A stretch of DNA of 64,000 nt, from NCBI RefSeq assembly GCF_017656155.1, contig NZ_JACDOH010000011.1, positions 1 to 64,000 of the forward strand, read 5' to 3'. Source of the stretch: Thermosyntropha sp. Lineage in GTDB: Bacteria; Bacillota; Syntrophomonadia; Syntrophomonadales; Syntrophomonadaceae. Position 1 is the stretch's first letter. Each line of letters starts with the position of its first letter. Below the pieces are notes generated by a model that ran no database searches, was not told the DNA's origin, and saw nothing but the letters and a program-made list of their open reading frames with translations. Shown in pieces: positions 30,540 through 39,138 of this stretch. Made by a program: the position numbers and the translations under genes.

Positions 30540-30923
30540 TTATTCCTGTTCAGCGCAAAATGCTTCATATTCTTCTGCATTCATAAGTTCGTCAAGGCCG
30601 CTTTTATCGGTTATCTCAACAACAGCAATCCAGTTGGTATAGCAATCTTCGTTTAAAAGTTCCGGAGAACTTTCTAGTTCTTCATTTACTTCCACGATAG
30701 TGCAGCCTACCGGTGTATATACTGAAGAAACTGCTTTTACAGATTCAACTACAGCAATAGAATCTTCTGCATCAAATTCAGCATCTACTTCTGGAAGCTC
30801 AACAAAAACAATATCTCCTAAATGTTCTTGAGCATAATCGGTTATTCCAATATAAGCCTTATCTCCTTCTACCTTTAACCATTCATGATTTTGAGTATAG
30901 AGCAATCCGCTTTCTACCCGCAT
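30540..30923 (-). CDS. gcvH: Glycine cleavage system H protein
   Basis: Lipoyl carrier of 127 residues that shuttles the aminomethyl intermediate among P, T and L proteins. The lipoylated lysine is Lys63 in VVESVKAVSSVYTP. It lies between gcvT and gcvPA with gaps of 15 and 27 bases. Lipoylation probably depends on the LplA encoded at 24058-25044. Confidence 0.98.
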   Translation of the reverse strand: MRVESGLLYTQNHEWLKVEGDKAYIGITDYAQEHLGDIVFVELPEVDAEFDAEDSIAVVESVKAVSSVYTPVGCTIVEVNEELESSPELLNEDCYTNWIAVVEITDKSGLDELMNAEEYEAFCAEQE

Positions 30924-30938
30924 TATTTATCCCTCCAT

Positions 30939-32045
30939 TTATTTTTTATTTTTAGTCTGTTTTTTATAAAAAGAATTTTTCATTACTCTAGCTGTAACAG
31001 GCTTATTGCGAATCATTACTTCGATTTCCGTTCCTTCTTCACTGTACTCTTTTTTAATCAAAGCTAAACCAATCGCCTTATCTAAAGTAGGCGAATGGGC
31101 TCCGGTAGTAACATGACCTATCTTCTCACCATTTTTATAAACCTCATAGCCGTGGCGCGGTATGCCTTTGTCTACCATTTTAAACTCTACCAAAATGCGT
31201 TTTAATCCCTCTTCTTTCTGCTTTAATAAAGCCTTTTTACCAATAAAATCATCCTCTGATTTAAGCTTCACAAAATAACCTAAACCTGCTTCTAAAGGAG
31301 TAATATCTTTGTCTATTTCCTGTCCATAAAGCGGTAGCTTAGCTTCAAATCTTAAAGTATCCCTTGCCCCTAAACCAACCGGTACTACATCCTCACCTCC
31401 TGCCTTAATTATTTCTTCCCACACATGCACTGCCCCATTTGGTGATATATAAATTTCAAAACCATCTTCTCCGGTATAACCAGTACGGGAAACTAAACAA
31501 CTTACTCCTGCAACTTTTACATCAGGTTTAAACCAGAAAAACTCGATGGTGTCAAGGTCAGTATCAGTAAGCTTCTGCAAAATCTCCTGTGCTTTAGGTC
31601 CCTGTAGAGCCAATTGAGCATAATCATCTGAAACATTTTTTACTTCTACTCCTGGGAAAGCATGTTCCTTAATCCAGGTAAAATCTTTCTCCGTATTGGC
31701 AGCATTAACTACCAGGAAAAAGTGCTGAGGATTATACTTATAAACCAGGAGATCATCAACTATTCCCCCATCCTCGTAACACATAAGGGAATACATAACC
31801 TGTCCGTTATTAAGCTTTTTAGCATCATTTGTTACCAGATACTGCACAAAATCTTCAGCTTTTTCCCCTTTTACTTCAATCTCACCCATGTGGGAAACAT
31901 CAAAAAGCCCTGCTTTTTGTCTTACCATGTGATGTTCTTTTATAATTCCGCTAAACTGAACAGAAAGCTCCCACCCGCCAAAATCAACCAATTTTCCCCC
32001 ATACTTTTCGTGCATGGGAAAAAGCGGAGTTCGTTTAAGTGCCAT
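30939..32045 (-). CDS. gcvT: Aminomethyltransferase (glycine cleavage T protein)
   Basis: Releases ammonia from aminomethyl-GcvH and transfers the methylene group to THF. Its 368 residues include FDVSHMGEIEVKG, RTGYTGEDGFEIY and ARDTLRFEAKLPLYGQEID, all family signatures. It is second in the operon, 28 bases after folD. No sarcosine oxidase features. Confidence 0.98.
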   Translation of the reverse strand: MALKRTPLFPMHEKYGGKLVDFGGWELSVQFSGIIKEHHMVRQKAGLFDVSHMGEIEVKGEKAEDFVQYLVTNDAKKLNNGQVMYSLMCYEDGGIVDDLLVYKYNPQHFFLVVNAANTEKDFTWIKEHAFPGVEVKNVSDDYAQLALQGPKAQEILQKLTDTDLDTIEFFWFKPDVKVAGVSCLVSRTGYTGEDGFEIYISPNGAVHVWEEIIKAGGEDVVPVGLGARDTLRFEAKLPLYGQEIDKDITPLEAGLGYFVKLKSEDDFIGKKALLKQKEEGLKRILVEFKMVDKGIPRHGYEVYKNGEKIGHVTTGAHSPTLDKAIGLALIKKEYSEEGTEIEVMIRNKPVTARVMKNSFYKKQTKNKK

Positions 32046-32073
32046 AAATGTATACCTCCTTAATCATTTTATT

Positions 32074-32964
32074 TTAACCATGCCTAGCCTCTAGCTGCCT
32101 TTTAAGTGCAGTAACCGTGTTTTTCATAAGATAAGCTACGGTAACAGCTCCTACCCCTCCCGGAACAGGAGTAATATAGCTGGCTTTCTTTACTGCTCCT
32201 TCAAAATCAACATCACCTACTATATCTTTCCCTACCCGGTTTATACCAGCATCAATTACTACTGCACCTTCTCTTATCCAATCTCCCGGAATAAGGTTGG
32301 GAACTCCAGCTGCTACTACCAGAATCTCCGCATTACGCACATGATGTTCCAGCATTCCCCGCTGGGAAGTCGCATAGTGGCATATAGAAACAGTAGCTTC
32401 TTCCTTCAAAAGCATGGTCGCTACCGGCTTCCCTACAATCGAACTGCTGCCTACTACAGTTACTTCCTTTCCTTTAATCTCAACCCCTGTTGATCTTATG
32501 AGGGCCATTATAGCTTCAGCTGTACATGGGTAAAGTGCTTCTGCACCTAAAAAAAGCTTGCCCATGTTATAAGGGGTAACTCCCTCTACATCTTTCATGC
32601 TGTTTATACTCCACTGCACCTTGCGGGCATCAATATGTTCAGGCAGAGGCATATGAACCATAAGACCATTTATTACCGGATCGCGGTTTATCCTGTCTAT
32701 AGTTTTCAAAAGTCTTTCCTGGGAAGTATTTTTTGAAAGTTCGATTGTTTCGTAATTAATACCTATTTGAGAGGCCAGCTTTCGCTGTGATTCCTTGTAA
32801 ACTGCAGTTGCCGGATCATTTCCTACTTCAACAGTCATAAGGAAAGGGGAAACATTCTGCTCTTTAAGCTCACTTATTTCTTCAGAGACTTCCTTTAAAA
32901 TCTGATCCCTTATAGCCTTTCCATAAAGGATGTTAGCCTTTTGAACATTATATAATGCATTCAT
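32074..32964 (-). CDS. folD: Methylene-THF dehydrogenase / methenyl-THF cyclohydrolase
   Basis: Bifunctional cytosolic enzyme that oxidises methylene-THF and hydrolyses methenyl-THF to 10-formyl-THF. Signatures are YKESQRKLASQIGI with the catalytic Lys, GLMVHMPLPEHID, the NADP motif VVGSSSIVGKPVATML and PVPGGVGAVTVAYL. The frame is open to 33030; ATG at 32964 is preferred because AAGGGGGCAGG precedes it and the protein is then 296 residues, the usual size. As first gene behind the glycine riboswitch, it drains the C1 unit from glycine cleavage. Confidence 0.96.
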   Translation of the reverse strand: MNALYNVQKANILYGKAIRDQILKEVSEEISELKEQNVSPFLMTVEVGNDPATAVYKESQRKLASQIGINYETIELSKNTSQERLLKTIDRINRDPVINGLMVHMPLPEHIDARKVQWSINSMKDVEGVTPYNMGKLFLGAEALYPCTAEAIMALIRSTGVEIKGKEVTVVGSSSIVGKPVATMLLKEEATVSICHYATSQRGMLEHHVRNAEILVVAAGVPNLIPGDWIREGAVVIDAGINRVGKDIVGDVDFEGAVKKASYITPVPGGVGAVTVAYLMKNTVTALKRQLEARHG

Positions 32965-33049
32965 TTTTACTGCCTGCCCCCTTAAACACTTTATTTTAGC
33001 TTTCCCCTTTAAAAAACTGATATACAGCATAGCCTTCCGTCTGAAATAT

Positions 33050-33094
33050 ACCTAAAATAAAAACAGGGAAGAAAATGAGGCATTTTCTTCCCTG
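33050..33094 (-). terminator. Riboswitch-controlled terminator before folD
   Basis: A perfect 14 bp stem (CAGGGAAGAAAATG / CATTTTCTTCCCTG, loop CCT on the minus strand) is followed at once by TTTTTATTTT. It lies directly downstream of the glycine aptamer. An upstream ACCCTG (33109-33114) can pair with the CAGGG that opens the stem, giving an antiterminator option. Confidence 0.9.
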
Positions 33095-33225
33095 TCGAAA
33101 CACTTCTTCAGGGTTTCGTCAGGATATGATCCTTTTGCCTGAAAGTTACACCTTCGATTATGCCTATCAAAGGCTTGCCTCTTCGGCGATTTTGCTTGCG
33201 CAAAATCCTCTCTCATATCCTTCAT
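33095..33225 (-). ncRNA. Glycine riboswitch (single aptamer) controlling folD-gcvTHPAPB-lpdA-glyA
   Basis: Minus-strand leader RNA with the glycine aptamer consensus. P1 is GGATATG (33220-33214) pairing with CATATCC near 33121-33127, followed by GAGAGAGG, a hairpin ATTTTGCGCAAGCAAAAT, CGCCGAAGAGGCAA, and the hallmark CAGGCAAAAGGAT. One aptamer is seen rather than the common tandem pair, followed by a short GAAAC/GTTTC hairpin and the terminator at 33050-33094. Glycine riboswitches ahead of gcv genes are normally on-switches. Glycine binding should favour readthrough; the direction here is inferred from the antiterminator pairing. Confidence 0.92.
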
Positions 33226-33301
33226 CCGAAATATTTTCTTTTCAGGGAAAATATAAATAATAAACATTAAGCTTGACTTTCCCTTTACATCTTTTGGAGA
33301 G

Positions 33302-33331
33302 ATTATACAAAATTATTATAATACTTGACAA
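33302..33331 (-). promoter_or_regulatory. Sigma-A promoter of the glycine operon
   Basis: Minus strand TTGTCA (33331-33326), 18-base spacer, TATAAT (33307-33302). Transcription would begin near 33295, giving a leader of about 330 bases containing the glycine riboswitch. Confidence 0.75.
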
Positions 33332-33378
33332 GCCTTTGATAAGTTAAAATTTTCACAACATTATTTCTATTTTTTATA

Positions 33379-33888
33379 TTATAAATATAATAATTTTATT
33401 TTTAAATTATCACTCTCTTTATAAATTAACCCCCATGTGCCACAATTTTTATTTCTAGGTTTAGTCGGACTGCCGGGATTCAGAAACCAGATTTGGTTTA
33501 TCTCTTCACAGACCGGTATATGGGTATGTCCAAAAATTACCACATCTGCCTCTACTTCTAATGCGCGGTAATACAGGACATTAAGGTTTTCTTTAACCCG
33601 GTATTGATGACCGTGAACCATATAAACCTTTTTATCTCCTATAAGCAAAAACTCCTCTTCAGGAAACCCTATAGCACTTTGAAAAGCCAGGTCGCAGTTC
33701 CCTATAACCCCAGTAAATCCTATATTAAGCTTTTTTGACAGCTTCACTGCATCACTGTAATAATCGCCAGTAAACAGAAAATATTCTACCCCTTCTTCAA
33801 TGAAAACCTTTTCTGCTTTTTCTATATCACTATGTGTATCACCTAAAACAGCAATTTTAGTAAAATCAATCTTCTTAAACCTACTCAT
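33379..33888 (-). CDS. Metallophosphoesterase (YfcE/MJ0936 family)
   Basis: Cytosolic metal-dependent phosphodiesterase of 169 residues, similar to B. subtilis YsnB. Calcineurin-type motifs are AVLGDTHSD (D-x-H), FTGDYYSD, GVIGNCD and VHGHQ plus FGHTHIP. Physiological substrate unknown. ATG at 33888 overlaps the rdgB stop by 8 bases; the rph-rdgB-phosphodiesterase order equals B. subtilis rph-ysnA-ysnB. Confidence 0.9.
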   Translation of the reverse strand: MSRFKKIDFTKIAVLGDTHSDIEKAEKVFIEEGVEYFLFTGDYYSDAVKLSKKLNIGFTGVIGNCDLAFQSAIGFPEEEFLLIGDKKVYMVHGHQYRVKENLNVLYYRALEVEADVVIFGHTHIPVCEEINQIWFLNPGSPTKPRNKNCGTWGLIYKESDNLKIKLLYL

Positions 33889-34489
33889 ACCTACTCATCA
33901 ATCCTCTTATAACCGGAACTATTTCGCGCAGTGCTCGCCCGCGATGGCTTATTTTGTTTTTCACTTCTTCGGGAAGCTCAGCAAAAGTTAAATCAAATCC
34001 ATCTGGTATAAACAATGGATCGTAACCAAAACCCTTATCGCCCCTAGGTTCCAAGGCTATTTTCCCTTTACACTCACCCTTAACCGTCCGCACTTCTCCT
34101 CTCGGAGTGCAGATTGCTATAACACATACAAACTTGGCAGTTCTTTTTTCTTCTTCAATCCCCTGCATAAAAGTTAACAGCTTTTGATTGTTTTCCTCAT
34201 CAGTCGCCTTCTCCCCAGCAAAACGCGCTGAATAAACCCCCGGCTTTCCTTCCAAGGCATCTACCATCAGCCCTGAGTCATCAGCCAAACACACATATCC
34301 GGTAAAATCTGCGGTTACTCTAGCTTTTTTTATCGCATTTTCCTCAAAAGTCTCCCCGTCTTCTTCAATTTCCGGCACGTCAATATCTATTTCTTCTAAA
34401 GTAATAACCTTAATATCTAAATCAGTTAATATATTTTGAAGCTCACGCTTCTTCTTCTGATTTCTCGTCGCTATCAACAGGGTTTTCAT
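33881..34489 (-). CDS. rdgB: XTP/dITP diphosphatase (RdgB/HAM1)
   Basis: Cytosolic house-cleaning pyrophosphatase that removes dITP, dXTP and related nucleotides. Its 202 residues show the N-terminal [37 protein letters not shown], and [13 protein letters not shown] near the C-terminus. Its start lies 47 bases inside the end of rph, a common arrangement in Firmicutes. ATG start. Confidence 0.96.
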   Translation of the reverse strand: MKTLLIATRNQKKKRELQNILTDLDIKVITLEEIDIDVPEIEEDGETFEENAIKKARVTADFTGYVCLADDSGLMVDALEGKPGVYSARFAGEKATDEENNQKLLTFMQGIEEEKRTAKFVCVIAICTPRGEVRTVKGECKGKIALEPRGDKGFGYDPLFIPDGFDLTFAELPEEVKNKISHRGRALREIVPVIRGLMSRYE

Positions 34490-35213
34490 ATTTAATCTCT
34501 CCTACGATTTCTTTTTGTAAATCTATAAGCTGATAAATGCCTTTAGCCGCCAAATCTAAAAGAGAATCAAGCTCATTCCGGCTAAACGGACGTCCTTCGC
34601 CGGTTCCCTGAACTTCTACGAATTGGCCTGATCCAGTCATTACCACATTCATGTCCACTTCTGCATTAGAGTCTTCTACATATTCTAAATCTAAAATCGG
34701 CACACCTTCATAGAGCCCTACGCTTACAGCAGCAACATAATCCTTTAAAGGCATTTTTTCAATAACTCCATTTTCCTTAAGCTTCTGCAAGGCTAAAAAT
34801 AAAGCTACAAACCCCCCGGTTATTGAAGCAGTCCGGGTCCCTCCATCAGCCTGAATAACATCACAGTCAATCCATATAGTCCTTTCTCCCAAAAGATTAA
34901 GATCAACAATCCCCCTTAAAGCCCGGCCAATGAGCCTTTGAATCTCCGAAGTTCTTCCGCTTATTTTGCCTTTGCTTACCTCACGCGGAGTTCTGGTAAT
35001 GGTTGAAGCAGGCAAAAGAGAATATTCGGCGGTAACCCATCCGGTGCCGGTACCTTTTAAAAAAGGCGGAACCTTTTCTTCATGAAAAGCTGAACACAAA
35101 ACCCGGGTATCCCCTACTTCAATCAAAACCGACCCGTCAGGATGCTTCACATAACCCGGAATAATTTTTACTGGACGCATTTTATCTGCTGCACGATTGC
35201 TAGGCCTCTGCAT
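34443..35213 (-). CDS. rph: Ribonuclease PH
   Basis: Phosphorolytic 3'-5' exoribonuclease that trims tRNA 3' ends in the cytosol. Its 256 residues contain [46 protein letters not shown] and [22 protein letters not shown] start with GGTGGAGG. It overlaps rdgB by 47 bases. It follows the fumarase genes by 40 bases. Confidence 0.97.
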   Translation of the reverse strand: MQRPSNRAADKMRPVKIIPGYVKHPDGSVLIEVGDTRVLCSAFHEEKVPPFLKGTGTGWVTAEYSLLPASTITRTPREVSKGKISGRTSEIQRLIGRALRGIVDLNLLGERTIWIDCDVIQADGGTRTASITGGFVALFLALQKLKENGVIEKMPLKDYVAAVSVGLYEGVPILDLEYVEDSNAEVDMNVVMTGSGQFVEVQGTGEGRPFSRNELDSLLDLAAKGIYQLIDLQKEIVGEIKYENPVDSDEKSEEEA

Positions 35214-35252
35214 AAAAAAACCTCCACCTTTTATTTAGCAAATTAATATTTG

Positions 35253-35780
35253 CTATTTCCTTTCATAAATATTATTACCTTCAGCATCTATAGCTACAAT
35301 ACAGGGAAAATGTTCTACTTCAAACTTGCGCAAAGCCTCCGGCCCTAAATCATCATAGGCAACAGTTTCTACCCCCTTTATCTTATGAGCCAGATAAACT
35401 CCGGCTCCTCCAACTGCCGCCAGATAAACTGCCCCGTATTTTTTCATAGCTTCTACTACTTCTAAAGAGCGTTTTCCCTTGCCTATCATTACCTTCAGGC
35501 CTTTGCTTAAGAGAAGAGGAGTATAAGAATCCATCCTGCCGCTGGTAGTAGGCCCGGCAGAACCTATTATTTTGCCGGGCGGAGCTGGACACGGCCCTAC
35601 ATAATAAATAATCTGCCCTTCAGGATCAAATGGCAATTTCTCTCCTTTTTCCAGCGTTTCTTTCATTCTCTTATGGGCAGCATCCCGGGCTGCATAAACA
35701 GTCCCTTCCACCAGTACCTCTTCTCCTGCCTTAAGATTTTTTATATCCTCATCTGTCACCGGTGCTCTCAATACTTTCAA
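35253..35780 (-). CDS. Fe-S-dependent fumarate hydratase, beta subunit
   Basis: Beta (swivelling) domain of class I fumarase/tartrate dehydratase, 175 residues, partner of the alpha subunit encoded 12 bases upstream. Signatures are YYVGPCPAPPGKIIGSAGPTTSGRMD and GKGKRSLEVVEAMKKYGAVY. It interconverts fumarate and malate. L-tartrate dehydratase cannot be excluded by sequence alone, but fumarase is the default in Clostridia. Confidence 0.92.
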   Translation of the reverse strand: MKVLRAPVTDEDIKNLKAGEEVLVEGTVYAARDAAHKRMKETLEKGEKLPFDPEGQIIYYVGPCPAPPGKIIGSAGPTTSGRMDSYTPLLLSKGLKVMIGKGKRSLEVVEAMKKYGAVYLAAVGGAGVYLAHKIKGVETVAYDDLGPEALRKFEVEHFPCIVAIDAEGNNIYERK

Positions 35781-35792
35781 CTTTTTTCACTC

Positions 35793-36635
35793 CTAAAGTA
35801 TAATTTTCACCCTTCTGGTAGCATGACAGCCTAAATTAACTGCTACCGGCAGGCTAGCAATATGGGTAGGATAAACCTCTATGTTCACAGCCAATGCAGT
35901 AGTTTTCCCACCCAGCCCCTGAGGACCAATCCCCAAGGCGTTAATCATTTCCAGGAGTTCTTCTTCTAATTTTGCAATATCTTCCCGGCGATTTCTTTCA
36001 TCTAATGGACGCATCAAGGCTTTTTTGGCAAGATATGCTGCCTTTTCCATATTTCCGCCTATTCCCACTCCTACTATAACCGGAGGGCAGGGATTAGCCC
36101 CAGCCTCTTTGACCGTATTTAATACGAATTTTTTTACTCCTTCTATCCCATCAGACGGCTTAAGCATAGCAAGTCTTCCCATATTTTCACTTCCGGCACC
36201 TTTGGGAAATACATTTATTTCAACATTTTCCCCCGGAACCACTTCAATATGAACTATTCCCGGAGTATTATCCCCTGTATTTCTTCTGATCAGGGGATCA
36301 TATACTACCGAATTGCGGAAGTATCCTTTCCGGTATCCTTCCCTTATTCCTTCGTTTACGGCCTCTTCCAGGCTTTTGCCTGTTATATGCACATTTTGGC
36401 CAATTTTCAACTCAACTACTACCATACCGGTATCTTGGCACAAAGGCATCCTTTCACTTAAAGCCATATCAGCATTTTTAAGTATTATATCTAAAATCTT
36501 CTGTGCCCTCTTTTCAGTTTCATTCATTCTAGCCTTCTTTAAAGCCTCTTTTATATCTTCAGGCAGCCTTATATTTGCATTAATAACCGCTTCAGCTATA
36601 ATATCCCTGATTTCTTCCGCCTTAATCTCCCGCAT
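35793..36635 (-). CDS. Fe-S-dependent fumarate hydratase, alpha subunit
   Basis: Catalytic [4Fe-4S] subunit, 280 residues. Cluster cysteines are in PLCQDTGMVVVE, ANPCPPVIVGVGIGG and NLGCHATRR. Oxygen-sensitive, cytosolic. ATG start. It lies 15 bases after the MBL gene in the long murI-to-phosphodiesterase gene run. Confidence 0.93.
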   Translation of the reverse strand: MREIKAEEIRDIIAEAVINANIRLPEDIKEALKKARMNETEKRAQKILDIILKNADMALSERMPLCQDTGMVVVELKIGQNVHITGKSLEEAVNEGIREGYRKGYFRNSVVYDPLIRRNTGDNTPGIVHIEVVPGENVEINVFPKGAGSENMGRLAMLKPSDGIEGVKKFVLNTVKEAGANPCPPVIVGVGIGGNMEKAAYLAKKALMRPLDERNRREDIAKLEEELLEMINALGIGPQGLGGKTTALAVNIEVYPTHIASLPVAVNLGCHATRRVKIIL

Positions 36636-36650
36636 AGCCCCTCCTTAACA

Positions 36651-37391
36651 TTAAACCTTTATTTTTAATCCGGCCTTTGCCATAATCAGTTCTCCCTTAT
36701 GGACCTCCAGTATCTCAGCTCTGAGCCTATCTATATCATATCCCGGCCAGAAATGAGTAGCTACCAGTTTATCTGCTCTTAAAACCTCAGCCATCCGTCC
36801 TGCATCATGAGTTGTCATATGTCCTGCCCGTTTGGCATACATACCTTCATTCTTATAAAGGCAACACTCCGCCAATAAAAGCTGAACCTTTTCACCTTCT
36901 CTATAAAAATCCGTAAAAAACGCAGTATCTCCCGTATAAAAAAGTGCTTTTTCCTTAAATGAAACCTTTAAGCCATAAGATGGCAAAGCATGTTTCATTT
37001 CAACAAACTCAAGATTTATATCTTTTACTTCTACTTTCATTCTGTTTTTTATTTCTATAACTTCAAACTCAGGAGCTCCTTTAAAGTATTCATATTCTCT
37101 CTCCGGTTTTTCTGGAATAAAAAGTTTAAGCTTTTCTTCCCGCTTTTTCAGCATAAAAGCCCCTCTTAAAGCATGTCTTAAAGCATACAGATCAACATAA
37201 TGGTCAGGATGAAAATGGCTTATAAAAACTGCATCTAAGATATTATAATCTACATAATTTCCCAGACATGAAAAAACCCCATGTCCACAATCCAGTAAAA
37301 TGCGGGTTTCTTCAGTTTCCAACAAATAGCCCGAGGTGGCCTCACCTGTTTTAGGATAAGGTGCCCAGTGTCCTATAACTGTTAACCACAT
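36651..37391 (-). CDS. MBL-fold hydrolase (RNase Z-like)
   Basis: Cytosolic metallo-beta-lactamase-fold protein of 246 residues with FISHFHPDHYVD (HxHxDH), FYTGDTAFF, the RNase Z/CPSF-like AGHMTTHDAGRMA and ATHFWPGYD. Substrate unknown. It overlaps the activase gene by 10 bases, implying translational coupling with the HgdB/activase pair. Confidence 0.88.
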   Translation of the reverse strand: MWLTVIGHWAPYPKTGEATSGYLLETEETRILLDCGHGVFSCLGNYVDYNILDAVFISHFHPDHYVDLYALRHALRGAFMLKKREEKLKLFIPEKPEREYEYFKGAPEFEVIEIKNRMKVEVKDINLEFVEMKHALPSYGLKVSFKEKALFYTGDTAFFTDFYREGEKVQLLLAECCLYKNEGMYAKRAGHMTTHDAGRMAEVLRADKLVATHFWPGYDIDRLRAEILEVHKGELIMAKAGLKIKV

Positions 37392-38143
37392 GATTTTTCA
37401 TCTCCATATACACAGCAGCCGATAGCTCCATTAATTTGAGGATAAAAAAGCCTTTCCACATGAACCTTAGTTTCCCGTCTCACTATGTCAAGCAAAGCGG
37501 AATTGTAAGCCCCTCCTCCTGAAAAGACCAGGATATCGCTGCCTAACTTTTTCAAATAAGAAGCAAATCGCCGATAAAGTGCATAGTTAACCCCTGCGGC
37601 CAATTGAGCGGTAGAATAACCTTCTACAATTTTGCCTATAATCTCCGTTTCTCCAAAAATAGCACAGGTTGAGCTCAACTCAACTGGATTTTCACTGTAA
37701 GATGATAATTCCTCAAGGCTTATATCTAAAACCCATGCCATGTTTTCCATATATCTGCCCGAACTGGCGGCACAGCGGTCATTAGTCATAAAATCTACCG
37801 CCTTTTTATCCCGTATTTTTATAACCTTGGTATCCTGCCCTCCTATGTCAATAAGGGTAAAATCAGAAAATCCTGTTTGCCATATAGCTCCTTTGACATG
37901 AGCCTGAATTTCAGGAATATGTTCTGCACCATCAATCTGAATCGTCACTTTGCCATAGCCGGTTGCTATAATCTTATCTTCAACAAATCCCAATTCCTGA
38001 ACATCAACCTTAAGGTTTCTTTCACCTTTACCGGCATAACGCCGATAAAACTGAATAGTATCATAAACTTCACTTTTAATTATTTCATTATCCTTCATCT
38101 GCACAATTTTTACCGTTCTCGACCCTAAATCTATACCAATCAT
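37382..38143 (-). CDS. 2-hydroxyacyl-CoA dehydratase activase (BadF/HgdC family)
   Basis: ASKHA-fold ATPase of 253 residues that donates an electron, driven by ATP hydrolysis, to a partner dehydratase. Seen are GIDLGSRTVKIVQM and IDIGGQDTKVIKI (ATP-binding loops), plus NDRCAASSGRYME and STCAIFGETEIIGKI, whose cysteines bridge the [4Fe-4S] cluster at the dimer interface. Four bases separate it from the HgdB-type gene. The substrate is not predictable. Confidence 0.92.
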   Translation of the reverse strand: MIGIDLGSRTVKIVQMKDNEIIKSEVYDTIQFYRRYAGKGERNLKVDVQELGFVEDKIIATGYGKVTIQIDGAEHIPEIQAHVKGAIWQTGFSDFTLIDIGGQDTKVIKIRDKKAVDFMTNDRCAASSGRYMENMAWVLDISLEELSSYSENPVELSSTCAIFGETEIIGKIVEGYSTAQLAAGVNYALYRRFASYLKKLGSDILVFSGGGAYNSALLDIVRRETKVHVERLFYPQINGAIGCCVYGDEKSCG

Positions 38144-38147
38144 AACC

Positions 38148-39128
38148 TCACCTTTTAAGCATATTTATAAAAGCCTCTAAACGCATACGGCTGCGGGCAT
38201 CAAGTTTTCCAGGCTTGTCCCCTTCCAAAGTCAGAAATGGGATCTTAATCTTTTCGCGGTAAATCAAATCTTCAATCTGCCTGAAACAAAAAGTCTGAGT
38301 GTAATGAATAACCCCGTCTACCCTCCTTAAGGATATTTGTTCCAATATATCATCAAGCCTGGCAAAAGCCCCATAAGGATAAGTGTATTTAAGATACTGT
38401 TCAAATATATCTTCTGAAGAAAAAGGCATAGAAAACTGACGTTGGACTTCATTGTATACTACCCTGGCCCCCATCTCCTCTAATGCCTGATAAAAATCAG
38501 TAAATATGGGAGGAACTCCAATATAAGCCAAACGAAGCATTTTATCATCGTAAGGTTTTCTTTTTTTTGCCTCTTTAATAAACCTCTCCAAATCTTCCTG
38601 GTAGTTGGCCGGACTTCCGTTAAAATCGCTGGAAGAGACCAGATAATAGTGGTTTTCAAAACTGCTTACCAAATTATCCTTCCAGGTCATTTCATCAATC
38701 TTATGGCATAATTTCCGTATCTCATCTAATTCTTTTTTTACCCGCATAACCTCGGAATAGTTTACCTCAAAATAATCCATCAATCTTTCTATATTAAATT
38801 TGAGCATTTCCTTATCCCTTTCAAAAGGAAAGGCAAAAGGGATTATCTTAATCCCTTTAAGCTGCAAAGTCTCCATAAGTGCCTGCGTATTGCTGCAGTC
38901 GCCCTGCATCACAGCTACAACTGCTTCCAGATCATTTTCTTGAGATACGGCATAAAGCCCTTTTATCCAACCGCAAGTATTACGCGGGTATCCGGCTTCT
39001 TCAGCCAATTCTACCATTTTTCCAGCTTCTTTCGAAGTGATAAATATATTATTCAAATCTACCGGCTGTTTGCCGGCAGCTATAATAACTTCCACCGGTA
39101 TAGTTGTAGTAAAACCTATTTTCCCCAT
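38148..39128 (-). CDS. 2-hydroxyacyl-CoA dehydratase D-component family protein (HgdB-like)
   Basis: Single HgdB/FldC-type protein of 326 residues. Candidate cluster cysteines are in PRNTCGWIKGLY, MQGDCSNTQALME and YTQTFCFRQIEDL, followed by IPFLTLEGDKPG. Classical dehydratases need two related subunits (HgdA and HgdB); only one is encoded here, so it may act as a homodimer or be a reductase-like relative such as those paired with double-cubane proteins. It lies between murI and its activase. Confidence 0.85.
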   Translation of the reverse strand: MGKIGFTTTIPVEVIIAAGKQPVDLNNIFITSKEAGKMVELAEEAGYPRNTCGWIKGLYAVSQENDLEAVVAVMQGDCSNTQALMETLQLKGIKIIPFAFPFERDKEMLKFNIERLMDYFEVNYSEVMRVKKELDEIRKLCHKIDEMTWKDNLVSSFENHYYLVSSSDFNGSPANYQEDLERFIKEAKKRKPYDDKMLRLAYIGVPPIFTDFYQALEEMGARVVYNEVQRQFSMPFSSEDIFEQYLKYTYPYGAFARLDDILEQISLRRVDGVIHYTQTFCFRQIEDLIYREKIKIPFLTLEGDKPGKLDARSRMRLEAFINMLKR

Positions 39129-39138
39129 AATATCTACC

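Noticed and set aside
33052-33267. Overlapping open frames of 60-71 codons upstream of folD
   Set aside because: They lie inside the glycine riboswitch and terminator, which explain the sequence; no ribosome sites or family matches.
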